From Magnaporthiopsis rhizophila (taxonomy: Eukaryota > Ascomycota > Sordariomycetes > Magnaporthales > Magnaporthaceae), in assembly GCA_003049465.1 (NCBI GenBank), contig PYSS01000141.1, positions 27,118 to 91,117 of the forward strand: a stretch of 64,000 nucleotides of DNA, in the 5' to 3' direction. Numbering within the stretch: position 1 is the stretch's first letter; every line of letters starts with the position of its first letter. The notes under the pieces are model-generated. The model ran no database searches, had not been told where the DNA came from, and saw nothing but the letters and a program-made list of their open reading frames with translations. Made by a program: the position numbers and the translations under genes. Below, piece after piece: positions 32,670 through 44,690 of this stretch.

Positions 32670-34960
32670 TTATTCCTCCTCGTCGCTACTGTCGCCAAAC
32701 ACGGCCTTGAAAACCTCTTCCCCGGCTCTGGCCTTCTCAAGAGCCGCATTCCTTGTTGGATCCACCGCGGCTGTGGTGCCATTGGGTTCGGGCGAGACTT
32801 TGACATCCGGGGTTCGGGCCTCCTCAGGAACGACCCGGCCGTCATGGCCTCCATCGCCACCATGTCCACTTGGGGGCCCCGGGGCACGAGAAGGTGTGCT
32901 GTAGTCATAGACATCCGCCCTGGAAGGCCGCTGAGGAACAGTGTTGCGCTCAATGTCCGCGTCTGTCTGAACCACGGCCGGGGGCTTCACATTGAACCTC
33001 TTGCAGAGGAGACGAGCCGGGTAGAAGTCATGCGAGGACCTCGTCATCGGTCCGAACATGCCCATCCTAGCAGCCTCTTCGGCTGGATCTGAGGGTTTCG
33101 GTGGTGGCCTCGAGATCAGCGCACCCTCGGCGACTGCATCTCCAGGCCTGTCCGATGAGGATGTCGGGGTGGAAGATGACGTTGTGAATCTTGACGCCAT
33201 AAACCCGGACATCGGTTTGAAAATTCGTGCGCAGTTGAAGAACTCGTGGAACTCTCGGAGCCAGTCCTCGTTACTCATGCCAGCCGGCTTGGGAGGCAAA
33301 GTAGGCAAGAATCCGGCTTGGTATTCTAGGTAGGATCGGTATCTGGACCGTTTGGCTTCGTTGTCCGCATAAGGGGCGCCTCCGCTGGCGCCGCGGGCGA
33401 TAGCAGCTGTTGCTGTAGCCTTGTCCAGCGACGGGACATCCTTGAGCAACTCTGCCAGCTTCTCTTGCGCAGACATTGCGTAGGCCGCCGGTATCTCTCC
33501 TTTGGCCTGTGGAAGGTTCTTGTTTCCTGTCGCGTTGACCAGGCGATCTCTTGCAGAGGCGGACAGGAAGTCGAAGACCGACTTGCCGGGCAGCTGCTTT
33601 TCTCCTAACAGTGCCGCCCGGGATTTGGGGTCTAGCTTGGAGGCTTTCGCTGCGTCAGCCATTGACATGTAAGCCGCCGCCGACCCAGCCCGTGTTGACG
33701 ATGGCTGCCGCGATGACTTCCAGTCTGGCGGCACTTGGGGCGGAGGATATTTTCCGCTGGTATACATCTCTGACACTAACGGATCTGGCTGCTGAGCAAG
33801 AACAAATCCGTCCAGCGGGAGGCGGCCATCGTGACACTTCTTGACCCCCATTCTCATCTTTTTCGAGACAAAAACGGGTTTTGACCTGAGAAGAGGATTT
33901 GATGACGTGGTCGGGACAGCGTCCTTCTTTTTTTTCTTCTTCTTCTCACCGCCGATGACTTTGTTGTACGATATCCGAGGACCGATTTCATACGGGTCCT
34001 CGTCGTCCGAGCCTGTGTCGTTCAGCACGCCCATGCCGATCCCGCCACGACCCTTTTCCGGCTTCTTCGTCCTTTTGGTCAGGAGAGACAACGGCTTCGA
34101 GGGCCCGAGGAAATCATTCTCATCTTCGTCTTCAGAATGGCGGGCCTCGCTTGCGGATTTCAGGGGTGCCAGACGAGCCTCGCCGGCAAAACCAAGGCCT
34201 TTGTAGTCCGTCTTCCGTTCAAATTTTATCATGACAACATTCTCGGGCGCGAAGAAGTGAGCCACCTGTTGGTCATCAGCAGGCCCAGTGCCTGAGCCGA
34301 CGCCAAGACGGGCTTCGCGCAGAACCTTGGGCCCGATGCCCTGTCCCTCTTTCCAGCCCATTCTTTTGAGGAGCTTGGCACCCATGGTTTCGCCCTCGAT
34401 CCGGAACAAGCCGGCAAGTCCGCCGGATCGTCCAACCTCCTCCTCGGTCGAGCCAAATGCGGCAAAGTCTTGCGCTGTCTGCAGTTTCCGTGACTCTTCG
34501 GCATCGGCAAGATCTTCGTCGTCCATAAAGTCTTCGGGTCGCTGCTGGGCGGCCTTGGGGTCGTCCTTGCGACGGTTGGTCCGCGAGGACACGAAAGTTG
34601 ACGGTGTCCATCCTTCTTTTGACCCAACGGTGTTGAAGTATCTGCGCGCCGGCAGGGGGGAGCTAATTAGCCATGTGCGAACCCGCGTTTTGTAGCCAGC
34701 CTAGCCAGATGGCCGGAACTTCGGCTTGACTTATTTAACGCGATCTTCACTCACCCTGCACTAAATCCGCCTGTGAAGGCGCCGTGGAGGCGTTTGCGGC
34801 CACGCTCATCCCTAACCTCCTGCTTCCAGACCGGGACGTAGGACCCATCGTCGCGGACGTCGGGATCGAGGGGTGGGAGGGGTGTTCCGAAAAGGACAAA
34901 GGGCGACTGTTTCGCCTGGAGGTCTGCCTCGAACGCAGCCCTAGGCCTCTTCCCAGACAT
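32670..34960 (-). CDS. GPATCH1/TOUGH-type G-patch splicing-associated protein
   Basis: Two exons, 34755..34960 and 32670..34641; intron 34642..34754 (GTGAGT...GCGCAG); 725 residues. The N-terminus is the conserved GPATCH1/DUF1604 module (FVLFGTPLPPLDPDVRDDG, RLHGAFTGGFSAGYFNTVGS, EGWTPSTFVSSR), with the intron inside the FSAG-YFNTV block. PEDFMDDEDLADAEESRKLQ follows, then the glycine-rich G-patch at about residues 120-165 (GAKLLKRMGWKEGQGIGPKV). The rest is low-complexity with basic stretches and a final acidic DSSDEEE. G-patch proteins activate DEAH-box helicases; the GPATCH1 family is found in spliceosomes. Which helicase it serves here is not visible. Divergent from KIN1. Confidence 0.92.
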
Positions 34961-36974
34961 GGGCGAAAAGTCGGAATATAGGCGGCAGATAAACGTGTCG
35001 CCGGGGCTGCAACACTTATGGGTTCATTGTTTGCGCTGCGAGGGTGAGGTGGTGCCGGCGTCCTGGAACCTCTCGCGCCGCTGAGGTGATTGGCGGTTGC
35101 AATTGGCGTATCTGTCAGCCCGGTAATTCCAGCGATGGCCTGAGCACGGTGAATTTCCCCAGACCGGCGTCATCCATGGCGGCTCGGCGGAGTGGGTCAC
35201 ACCACAAGGCTAACGCAGTCAGTCCAGCCCCTTTGTACAATTGTACTTCACGGGCAGCTCCAACCAGCGATGCTGAAGATGCCAGAAAACCAAAGACATG
35301 ACCGGGGAGAAAGCACCAGCATGTGCTGCATCACTCTGAGTACAGTTCGGAATCGGAATAGACAGTCCACCGAAGCCCGCCAGGAGATATTGTTGTATCA
35401 CTATAGCTCAAACACATTTTTTTACATTACAAATGAGGACATATTAAAGCTTAAGCATCAGCAATGGCCAGCTCGAACCCACAAGTATAGCTACCCATGT
35501 TACGGATAGATTATAATTATGACCTGGTCTTGTTGGGCCTCGAATTCGTCCTGTTCAAGAGTTGTATGAGATAGGTACCTACCTTGTGACCTAGGCCGTC
35601 AGCGTCAGGTTGGGATCGCGCCTGCCTAAAGAACGATTGGACGAGCTTGTGGTCAAATAGCTGTATACAAAGGCGGAGTGTGAGTAAAAGAGCCCGCTCC
35701 AGTTGTCCGGAGCCGTTGGGGGAGGAGCATGGGTACAGGACAGCAAGGTTGCAGCTTTTGAGTCCAGCGGAGGATGACGGGGCAGAGTTTGGGTTGCAAC
35801 GGATCAGTCAATGAGGTAATGTGCATGAATCCGGGCCAAGGCCAGGCCGTGTCAGCACTACACCTGGCGAACAGAGCTCCAAGTGGAAGGGGAAGCAGGA
35901 ACGTGGACAAGCAAAAGAAGGGTATGTAAGAGGCAGGAAAATACGGTAGGTATGTACATATACGGGAGGATGAGGGAAAATAGAAGGAAGAATAAACTCC
36001 AAGCACCCAACGGGAAAAATGGAGAAGAAAAACAAGGGTGCTCCAACGGATGTTTTCCGTTGAGCTCAAATAAGTGTCCCGCCTCAAGTGGGACGGCGCT
36101 GTTGTGCAGAAATCCGCTGGTAGCTCAATCCTGGTAGCTGCTCACGCTGAGTTTGGAAGAATGACGTGACGCCTGCGTGAGCCAGTATATGCGCACGGCG
36201 GGTTGACTGTCTTTTGTTGCTTTCGAGTCTGGTCGGCGACTACTGCCTATGTTTCCTTTTACCTCTGTTTTTGGTCTTGGACGGCGAGTTTGGGGACACG
36301 TCTCTTTGCACAATCATTTGGGGGCGTGCACGTGCGTCCCGTCATCACTGCCGCTCGCACAACCACACACGGCCACCACCGGCATCGCTCCAACCGTCAA
36401 AACATCAGGCTTGGTCTTCGCAGGCGCCAGGTCTGCCGACGCGGGTGAGGTAACCAGCCTGGAAACTCCGCAAGGAGCCCAACACACGCACATACCCCAT
36501 GCACGCACAACCCAGCCTGCAGTCACTTGTGCAGTCCCCATCGGAAAGACCCAAGTCCCAGCCGCGGGCCCTTCAATTTTGCATTTGTTTGACTTCCCCA
36601 CTGCTCCCGCCGCTAGCAGGCTCGCTTCAGGGTGTGACTGGCTGTACCACAAGCCCCCAGCTGCCGTCGTTTCCGCCTGGCTCCCTATCCCCCGCCTGCC
36701 GTCCCGGTCTTTCTGGTTGGGGTCAGAGAAGCCTGTCGGCCGTGATAAGGGCACCACGGTTGCCAATCAAAATTTCCATCCCCTCCTGGTCCCAGGGCGT
36801 CCTGCGCTCTGTGGTCGTCGCTCCAAGACTAGACGTGCCTAGCCCACACGGGCAGCGTCCTCGCTCTAGCATCGGACACCCCCGTCGCCGCGTCCCCGTC
36901 ATTTCGCGCCCAAGAGACCAGGAGTTAAGAAAGAAAAAAAATAATAATAGAATACCTAGTAATAACGCCGCGAA
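34961..36974. other. Divergent region G-patch gene / KIN1
   Basis: 2.0 kb. It contains TAGGTACCTACCTTGTGACCTAGG-like words near 35571-35595, several A/T-richer stretches (35400-35530), and a likely long KIN1 5' leader on the right. Small frames only, none recognised. Confidence 0.5.
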
Positions 36975-39900
36975 ATGACAACCACGGCCTCGGGCAGCGT
37001 CGTCGAGCCACTGCATCCCGCCTCGCCAGGAGAGCAAGCCCACGCGCACCAGTCTGTCTCAAGATCTCAGTCGTCTCGCGCTGCCCGACCTTTGCCAGCC
37101 CAACAAGCACATCGGGCCGCATCCCATTCGCATTCGCACCAGCACTCGCCCAGCATGTCCAGCCGTCCTTCGTCGTCTACCCGTCCCGTGCAGGACGTTC
37201 TGCCACAGCACGATTACGAAACAACGAATGTCGCTCAGAAGCGGAGCTCAAGCAACGATCGCCACCAGCCGCCGTCGGCGAGGGCCGACTCGGGCTCCAG
37301 ACATCACCACCGCACCCCCAGCCAGCGGTCCGCCGCGAACGGCACGGCCGATATGCCTCCTCCTCCTCCCTCAAACCACGCGTCTTCCGACCAAAGGGCT
37401 CGCAAGCCGCGCACAACCATCCCCGCCCAATCTGGCAAATGGAGCCTGGGCAAGACAATCGGGGCCGGCAGCATGGGCAAAGTTAAGCTCGCTCGGAAGG
37501 AGGACGGTTCTGAACAGGTGTGTGCGACCTCCGGCTGTCTTGATTGCGCCATTCTGGCGTTGCTTGCTGCAGACCCTCGTCCGGCTTCTCTTGTGCCTTG
37601 CTGACACCTCGCCGTCGTCCAACAACCAGGTCGCATGCAAGATCATTCCCAGGGTGACCCCTGACGATGGCCACACCCCTCGTGCAGAGAGAGAAAGGGC
37701 GGATCTGTCCAAGGAAGTCAGGACTGCCCGAGAGGCCGCGATAGTAACGCTCCTGAGCCATCCTCATATTTGCGGCCTGCGCGATGTTGTACGAACCAAC
37801 TACCACTGGTACATGCTCTTCGAATACGTCAACGGCGGCCAGATGCTCGACTACATCATCTCGCACGGCAAGCTCAAGGAGAAACAGGCGAGGAAGTTCA
37901 GCAGACAGATTGCAAGCGCTCTTGACTACTGTCATCGCAACAGCATCGTCCATCGGGACCTCAAGATCGAGAATATCCTCATCAGCAAGACGGGCGACAT
38001 CAAGATTATCGACTTTGGTCTTAGCAACCTCTTTGCCCCGCGGAACCATCTCAAAACCTTCTGCGGCAGTCTATATTTTGCCGCCCCCGAGCTCCTGCAG
38101 GCGCGACCGTACCAGGGCCCCGAAGTCGATGTCTGGAGCTTCGGGATTGTGCTGTACGTCCTGGTGTGTGGCAAGGTGCCGTTCGACGACCAGAATATGC
38201 CCGCCCTTCACGCCAAAATCAAGAAGGGAGTCGTCGACTATCCCAACTGGCTTTCCACCGGTAAGCTTCCCATGGCCTTATATACCGCCTAGAATCACAG
38301 CGGGGTGACAGGCTCGAAAGGAGCGAGAGGTTGAGTTATGCTGACTTTTCCCTCACCGAGGCTATAGAGTGTAGACACCTCCTCTCTAGGATGCTCGTCA
38401 CGGACCCGAAACAACGCGCCACAATGGCCGAGGTCATGGCACACCCTTGGATGGTCAAGGGCTACAGCGGCCCGCCCGAGAACTACTTACCGCACAGGGA
38501 GCCGCTCACGCTCCCCCTAGACCAAGAAGTTGTCAATGGAATGACAGGTTTCAGCTTCGGACCGCCAGAGGTGATCAAGGCCCAGCTTACACGCATCATC
38601 GAGTCCGAGGACTACCAGCGTTCCGTAAGGCTGCTCGCACGGGAGAAGGAGACGCAACAGCCTCCCCGAGAGCAGGAGAAGAAGCGTGGGTTTGGCTTCT
38701 ACAGGCGACGGAACTCATTCAGTAGTAAGGATACTCTGACCACGCCAAGCTCCGAGGGTCTGCAACTCGGCAACGACCCGCTCAACGCTTTCAACCCGCT
38801 CGTGTCGGTATACTATTTGGTCCGGGAGAAGCAAGAACGCGACAGCCTCGATCGACGGGCCGTGGCTAGTTCTGTTCCCAAGAAGGACCAGGTCCCGGAG
38901 ATAGCACCGCCTCAGGAGGCCCACACCAACTCCTCAGCCTATGAGATGCCCGGCGAGAAGGCGACCGGTGGACGCACTCGGCCGCGAGCCCGGACACACG
39001 GCGAAGAAGACGCCCCCGAGGCCCTCAAGGCTGTTCAGCCCTCGCCCACGACGGCCGCTCCTCCCGAGCCGCGGCTTGAGCCACCCAAGAAGGAAAGCAC
39101 CGCCGCCGGGCTGCTGCGCCGCTTCAGCACCAGGAGAAAGAAGGACTACGAACGGCCCGAGAAGGACCGCTCGCACCCTCCTGTCGTCCAGGTTCACTCG
39201 CCGTCTGAATCGCCATCTATGTCAAACATGCGAAAGAGCTTTAGTATCAGGCGCGGACGGCGTGAGCGTGAGGATCATGCGTCGGACTCGCAAACACTCC
39301 GGGCTGGCAGCAGCCAACCACAGCACAGCGACCTCCTCAGTCCTCCCCTGTCCGCCGGTGCGAATACTACCGCGTTCAGGAAGGGACTGGGCCGGTCTGC
39401 TAGCGTGAACTCTGGCGAGTTTGGTCGGAGGCGGGCGATGGGATCCAGAGCCAAGGACCCTCCGCCGACCAGTGGCTCGGATCACTCGACGATACACGAA
39501 AAGCCGCATGCGGAGCAGCAGACCAAGCAGCCTCAGGCCTCGGGGCAACAGAGCAGCATGGCGATGCGAGCCAAGTCGCTGGGGCATGCCCGGCGCGAGA
39601 GCATCCAGGCCAGGCGGCAGCGACGCGAGGCGGAACGAGGCCGGGAAGCCAACGTTCCGGAGGAGACCGACGCAGAGATGAACGGAGCCGGCGACGGCGC
39701 ATCAGAAGAGCGCGTCACCGACTTTGACCTGGACAAGCCTGTGTACCTCAAAGGTCTGTTCAGCGTGTCGACGACGTCGGGCAAGCCAGTGCGCGAGATC
39801 CGGAGCGAGGTCAAGAGGGTGCTGCGGCAACTGGGCGTCGACTACACAGAGATCAAGGGCGGCTTCAATTGCCGGCATTCCCCCAGCATCGATCTCGAGA

Positions 39901-40352
39901 AGGTGTCGACGGATGGGCCGACCAGTCCGGCGGCGCAGACACCTGGCGGCACGCATAGAAGGCGGTTCAGCTTCGGCCTGCGTGGGAGCGACAACAGAGA
40001 TGACGTGCGGGATGCCCTGGAGAGGGCTCCGCCAACGCTGCGGACGCCGGGCAGGGGTGGCCACGGCAGCCACCAGCGCAGCGACTCGAGCTCCGAGATA
40101 TCCGACGATAGCGAGGCGGTACGGGCGGACAATGGCGAGTCGTCGTCGCGTAGGATGGTGCCGCCGGCGGCAGGTGAGACGAGGACACACGTGCGCAGCG
40201 ATATGGGCGGGAGCCTGGTGCTTGAGTTCGAGATCTTCATCGTCAAGGTGCCGATGATCTCGCTCCACGGGATCCAGTTCAAGAGGCTGAGCGGGAACAC
40301 TTGGCCGTACAAGAACATGGCGGACCAGATCCTCAAGGAGCTAAAGCTGTAG
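36975..40352 (+). CDS. KIN1: KIN1/MARK-family serine/threonine kinase with KA1 domain
   Basis: Polarity kinase of the Kin1/Kin2/MARK/PAR-1 family, acting at the cortex. Three exons: 36975..37517, 37630..38260 and 38368..40352; 1052 residues. Residues 1-150 are Ser/His/Pro-rich and disordered. The kinase domain runs from about 155 to 430: glycine loop IGAGSMGKVKLA, lysine K185 (VACKIIP), HRDLKIEN near 289, DFG near 309 and activation loop LKTFCGSLYFAAPELL with the conserved threonine. A long basic, Ser-rich middle region follows. The C-terminal KA1 domain (LVLEFEIFIVKVPMISLHGI, ending NMADQILKELKL) is the membrane-binding module of the family. The second intron falls between NWLST and ECRHLL and was placed by family continuity. 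All catalytic residues present. Confidence 0.95.
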
Positions 40353-40719
40353 TGTCTAACACTCTTGTCGTGTTTTTCGTCTGTCTCAACTCTTGCTGTC
40401 TTCACCTGGTCTCCTATGTCTCGCATCGCTCCATTGCCACCTCACAGCATCTGCACCATTGGCTTCATCATTCTCAACGTCTTCAGCCCCAGACCATATA
40501 CGTCCAGTCTTGCCGGCTTTCTTTGTTGGATTACATCTTGTCTTATTCCATATCTTCTGTCTTTCTTGTCGGTTGACTCGTAAATGGTGTTTGGTTTCCC
40601 GACCTTGTCACGGCCACAGCCGGCAGGGGGCAGAAGGGCTGGGGCTAACCCCCAGCAGTGCGCCTTTACCCTGCAGTCACAAAGACCATGGGTCACATGA
40701 TCAAGGCCAGGCCACAGTC

Positions 40720-41110
40720 ACGTGCGAAAAAATAATCTGTGATTTTTCCTGAGATTATAAATCAAGGGCGGAGTGATCTGTGATCTTGTCACAGATCACA
40801 GATCACGGAATAAGGTATGTAACGGTGTTATTAGGAAAGGTGCCTAGATCGCAAGTACAAGAAGGAAAGCTTTCTTCCACCCTAGGATAGTTTTTGATTG
40901 AAATTTTGGCATTAATCAATCTAAATTTGCTCCAAGGTATTCCTTTAGGCAAATAATTAAGACCAACTATTTTACCAAACCCTCCTGATCATGTATAAGG
41001 CAACCTTGCGCCCAGTACTGCTTAATACCTCTCCTAGGTGCCCTACCCTAAGAGCAGAAGGCCTATTTGTAACAGACCTTTTGAAGTTCCATAAAGCTGT
41101 ATATTTGATT
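40720..41110. repeat. AT-rich island, possible decayed repeat element
   Basis: Base composition turns visibly AT-rich compared with both flanks, with stops in every frame and no conserved coding. This is the pattern of a transposon remnant mutated by RIP or drift in ascomycete genomes. No terminal repeats or target-site duplication were identified, so element type is unknown. Confidence 0.45.
40773..40806. repeat. Perfect 14-bp inverted repeat, 6-nt loop
   Basis: GTGATCTGTGATCT at 40773..40786 and its exact reverse complement at 40793..40806 flank TGTCAC. Each arm itself contains a repeated GATCTGTGATC-like word, so it could arise from a short tandem repeat or be an element terminus. Confidence 0.85.
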
Positions 41111-42076
41111 CGTTGAAGCTTGCGCGGCTGGCCGTCGTGCCAGGAACCGTCATCCCCTAATCGATACGACGTGTCTGCGTGCCTCTCCTATCTGGCTCTC
41201 TCTCCCTACATCCCTCGTCGCCGCCATAAGCTTCTGGGTGTCCTGTCTTTTGTCACTAATTCTTTTATTTCCCCGCTCATAATTCTCTTCTTTTGCAGGT
41301 CGACTACACAATGCGTGCTCGCAATGGATAAAACACACGAGAACGCATAACCTATAATATTTCCTCTTTTTCTTCGACGCGGTGGAGGGGACTGTTTAGG
41401 ATGTCGGTATGTAACTTTTCAAATCCGAGCGCCAGTTCATGAGGAGCAATAGCAACATCCATCACGTCACAATGGAGACGGTGTAGTGTCGTCATGCAGA
41501 AATGCCAAGAGGGGAGCATAGCCGTATGTTAGCAGAATATCGACACCGTCTGAGGTTATTGACTGAGCTTTCGTGGGCCGTTCTAACCCCATTTTAAAAC
41601 AGATGGTGGGGTTTTGATTGATACTTGATGTTCTGGCTCGAGCAGTCTAGAGCTACTCCCCACTCACTTTAGAGATCATGTGCTACCGTTCCCCGCAGAA
41701 GTTTGGGGATCTTTCCCCCAATCAAGGCCACGAGATTGGGATGCGCCCCAGATCCCACGGAGCCGCAAAGAACGGCCTGGAGCTGCACGAGTGGCGACAC
41801 CGGCATGGCATGTGGGGGTCAGCTCCGAGGTCAGGTCCATCCGGGCGACCGCTACGCGCAGGCACAGTGAGTTCGGGCTGTGCTGGATCGATTGACCGTC
41901 ACAAGTGTTTTTGTGTGTCTCTCTTTCTTGTTCTCCCCTTACTCTCTGTCCCCGACGCGCGACACGCACAACACTACCTAGATGCTGCTTACTACCTAGG
42001 TATGTAGGTAGTACTGTTCCGTCGAGCGGATCCCTCCGGAACAATCTCATTGCGGTCCACCAGGCTTTGTGTGACG

Positions 42077-42097
42077 AAAAAAAAAAAAAAAAAAAAT
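42077..42097 (+). repeat. Poly(A) homopolymer, 21 nt
   Basis: Uninterrupted run of 21 A in the GUT1 upstream region. Confidence 0.85.
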
Positions 42098-42491
42098 CAC
42101 AACCCGTTTCCCTGTCTGGCCACCCCTTTTTCTCGTATTCCAACGAAGCTCCCCATGTCCTCCTCCTTTTCGCTCCGTCCGCTTGCATCGTAGCCAGGTG
42201 CTGTTCCACTCTCCTCCTGCTCCCCCTTCCAGTCCGCAGGAACAGCGGCAGCAACACAACTCATGCCTCTCCGCACTGCGTTTATCCGCACACCCACCCA
42301 CACTTGCGCACACGCCCACGCCCACGCCTCCGGATATCGGCAACAGGGGCAGACACCACCGCCCCGCAGCTTATCCCGAGTGTCCATCCAGCCGCCTGGG
42401 ATAAGTGGTAGTCCTCGTCCGGCCGTTTGCTGAAGCCAGCACGGCAGGGTCTCCTTCTCCTGCACCAAACCAGCATGCCGAGTCTCGAATG

Positions 42492-42509
42492 ATAATAATA
42501 ATAATAATA
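42492..42509 (+). repeat. ATA trinucleotide microsatellite
   Basis: Six ATA units in the GUT1 5' flank, about 250 bp before the start codon. Confidence 0.7.
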
Positions 42510-42761
42510 CCCCGCCCTAGTAGCAGAATCTTAATACGCTACCTCAAGTCCCGTTCGCGCTCGTTTTGCACCGTTCGCGGCAGTGGTCGCAGCAGCAGCA
42601 GCACAGCCTCTTGCTCCTTCTCTCCTCACCTCTTTTGGGTAATCCGAACCACACCATCACCGTCACTGCCACACTTCTTTAGCATCCCTGCTGCTTCCTC
42701 CTCTGCCTCCACGTCTACCTCTACCGTATACTCTTCACGTTTCTCATTCTCTTCCCCCATT

Positions 42762-44690
42762 ATGACCTCCTCCGTCGCACTTCCGGTAGCTGCGCCCCAA
42801 GCGAGTGCTGATGGGGAGGCCAAGCGCGCCCGTATAGTAGAGCCCGAGGTCACTCAGACTGTCGTGCTGAAGGACGCCGCTGCCGGCGCTGTCTCAGGGA
42901 TAGATGTCGCCCAAGTTGAGAATCCTGCAGTGGCCCAGCATATCGAGAATGTTGCGCAGCCCGTGGCCCAAGAGACGGAAGATGAGGTCTTCCTCGGCAG
43001 CATAGACCAGGGGACGACCTCGTCGCGCTTCATCATATTCAACCGCCAGGGCGAGCCGGTCGAGGGCCACCAGATTGAGTTCGAGAACCTATACCCGGAT
43101 TCCGGATGGCACGAGCACGACCCGCTGGAGCTGCTCTCGTCGGTCGAGGAGTGCATCGAACAGGCGATGCGCAAGTTCTCAGCCTCGCGGCCGGGCGCCT
43201 TGGTGCGCGCGGTCGGCATCACGAACCAGCGCGAAACGACCGTCGTCTGGGATTCTGTCACGGGCGAGCCGCTGTACAACGCCGTGGTGTGGCCTGACAC
43301 GCGGACGGGCGGGCTCGTGCGAGAGCTGCGGGCTCGCGAAGGCAGCGCGGACCTGCTACAGCTGTGCGGCCTGCCGCTGTCGACGTACCCCAGCTCCGTC
43401 AAGCTGCTGTGGCTGCTGCGCAACGTCGAGGCCGTCGGCCGCGCGTACGGGGAGGGCCGCCTCGCCTTTGGCACCGTCGACTCGTGGCTCATCTACCGGC
43501 TGAACGGCGGTGCAAAACCTCCTGGGGGTAGGGAACCCGTCCACGTCACGGACGGGACCAACGCGAGCCGCACCATGTTCATGAACCTGCGGGACATGAG
43601 CTACGACAACAAGCTGCTCGGGTTCTTCGGCATCGACCGGACCAAGGTGCAGCTGCCCCGGATCGTGTCTTCGGCGCACGCCACGGCGTTTGGCCAGATC
43701 GCCACGGGCCCCCTGGCTGGCGTGCGCATCGCGGGCTGTCTGGGCGACCAGAGCAGCGCCGTCGTGGGGCAGTGCGCCTTCGAGCCGGGTCAGGCAAAGA
43801 ACACGTACGGCACCGGCTGCTTTCTGCTGTACAACGTAGGGCCGGAACCAGTCATATCAAAGTCCGGGCTCCTGGCCACTGTGGCTTTCGACTTTGGGCC
43901 GGAGCTGGGCGGGCGCGCGTACGCGCTCGAGGGTAGCATCGCGGTCGCCGGTAGCGGTGTCAAGTTCCTGCAGGGGAACCTGGGCTTCGCAAAAGAGTCG
44001 GCCGAGATCACGGCGCTGGCCGAGGGTGTCAAGGATAACGGTGGCGTCGTGTTCGTGACGGCCTTTAGCGGGCTGTTTGCACCCTACTGGATCGACGATG
44101 CCAAGGGGACATTATGTGAGTTTGAGTTCCGAGTTTTCTTTTTTATTACATATCTCTCAACCCTCGTAAACAACTCTCTTGTTTTTCGATTTGCCTCGAG
44201 ATGGCTGACATGTTCCACTCTACAACGCAAAAAAGTCGGCATCACACAACACACGCAAAAAGGTCACATCGCCCGGGCGACGCTCGAGGCGACGTGCTTC
44301 CAGACCAAGGCCATCCTGGACGCCATGGAGCGCGACAGCGGGCACAGGCTCGAGTCCCTGGCCGTGGACGGCGGCCTTTCCAATTCAGACCTGTGCATGC
44401 AGACGCAGGCGGACGTCAGCGGGATATCAGTCGACCGGCCGGCGATGCGGGAGACAACGGCGCTGGGTGCGGCCATCGCCGCGGGGCTCGCGACCGGGGT
44501 CTGGCGCGGGCTCGGGGAGCTCGCCGAGGTCGGGCGCAAGAACAGGACGCTGTTCGAGCCCAGCAGGGCCAAGGGCGACCGCGCCCGTTTCGACCGCATG
44601 TTTGCAAAATGGGAGCAGGCTGTTGAGATGAGCAGGGGGTGGGTTAGGGAGGAGCAGAAGGCGGGTGATGAGGAGGAGGGCGATGAATAG
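42762..44690 (+). CDS. GUT1: Glycerol kinase
   Basis: Phosphorylates glycerol with ATP to glycerol-3-phosphate, the first step of glycerol use. Exons 42762..44115 and 44236..44690; 602 residues. It is an FGGY-family kinase: GSIDQGTTSSRFIIF (phosphate binding), AVGITNQRETTVVWD, NAVVWPDTRT, GCLGDQSSAVVGQ, FSGLFAPYWIDDAKGT and DGGLSNSDLCMQTQADVSG are the family motifs. About 75 residues precede the core and are poorly conserved. The 120-nt intron is in frame and stop-free, so the gene also reads as one continuous frame. The splice (GTGAGT...AAAAAAG) is preferred because it joins AKGTL to FGITQHT as in other glycerol kinases. The ATG at 42762 follows a CT-rich leader. SCT1, which consumes the product, lies about 8 kb away. 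Confidence 0.95.
   Translation: MTSSVALPVAAPQASADGEAKRARIVEPEVTQTVVLKDAAAGAVSGIDVAQVENPAVAQHIENVAQPVAQETEDEVFLGSIDQGTTSSRFIIFNRQGEPVEGHQIEFENLYPDSGWHEHDPLELLSSVEECIEQAMRKFSASRPGALVRAVGITNQRETTVVWDSVTGEPLYNAVVWPDTRTGGLVRELRAREGSADLLQLCGLPLSTYPSSVKLLWLLRNVEAVGRAYGEGRLAFGTVDSWLIYRLNGGAKPPGGREPVHVTDGTNASRTMFMNLRDMSYDNKLLGFFGIDRTKVQLPRIVSSAHATAFGQIATGPLAGVRIAGCLGDQSSAVVGQCAFEPGQAKNTYGTGCFLLYNVGPEPVISKSGLLATVAFDFGPELGGRAYALEGSIAVAGSGVKFLQGNLGFAKESAEITALAEGVKDNGGVVFVTAFSGLFAPYWIDDAKGTLCEFEFRVFFFITYLSTLVNNSLVFRFASRWLTCSTLQRKKVGITQHTQKGHIARATLEATCFQTKAILDAMERDSGHRLESLAVDGGLSNSDLCMQTQADVSGISVDRPAMRETTALGAAIAAGLATGVWRGLGELAEVGRKNRTLFEPSRAKGDRARFDRMFAKWEQAVEMSRGWVREEQKAGDEEEGDE

Larger units (their letters stand above)
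40353..42761. other. 2.4-kb spacer with AT-rich island, upstream of GUT1
   Basis: Contains the KIN1 3' end, an AT-rich island (about 40720-41110) with a perfect inverted repeat, 21 A at 42077..42097, a TAGGTA-type word near 41990-42012, an ATA microsatellite at 42492..42509 and a CT-rich GUT1 leader. No intact gene recognised. Confidence 0.6.

Noticed and set aside
32361..33092. 243-codon open frame on the + strand
   Set aside because: Its 3' part is antisense to the G-patch gene; no recognisable protein.
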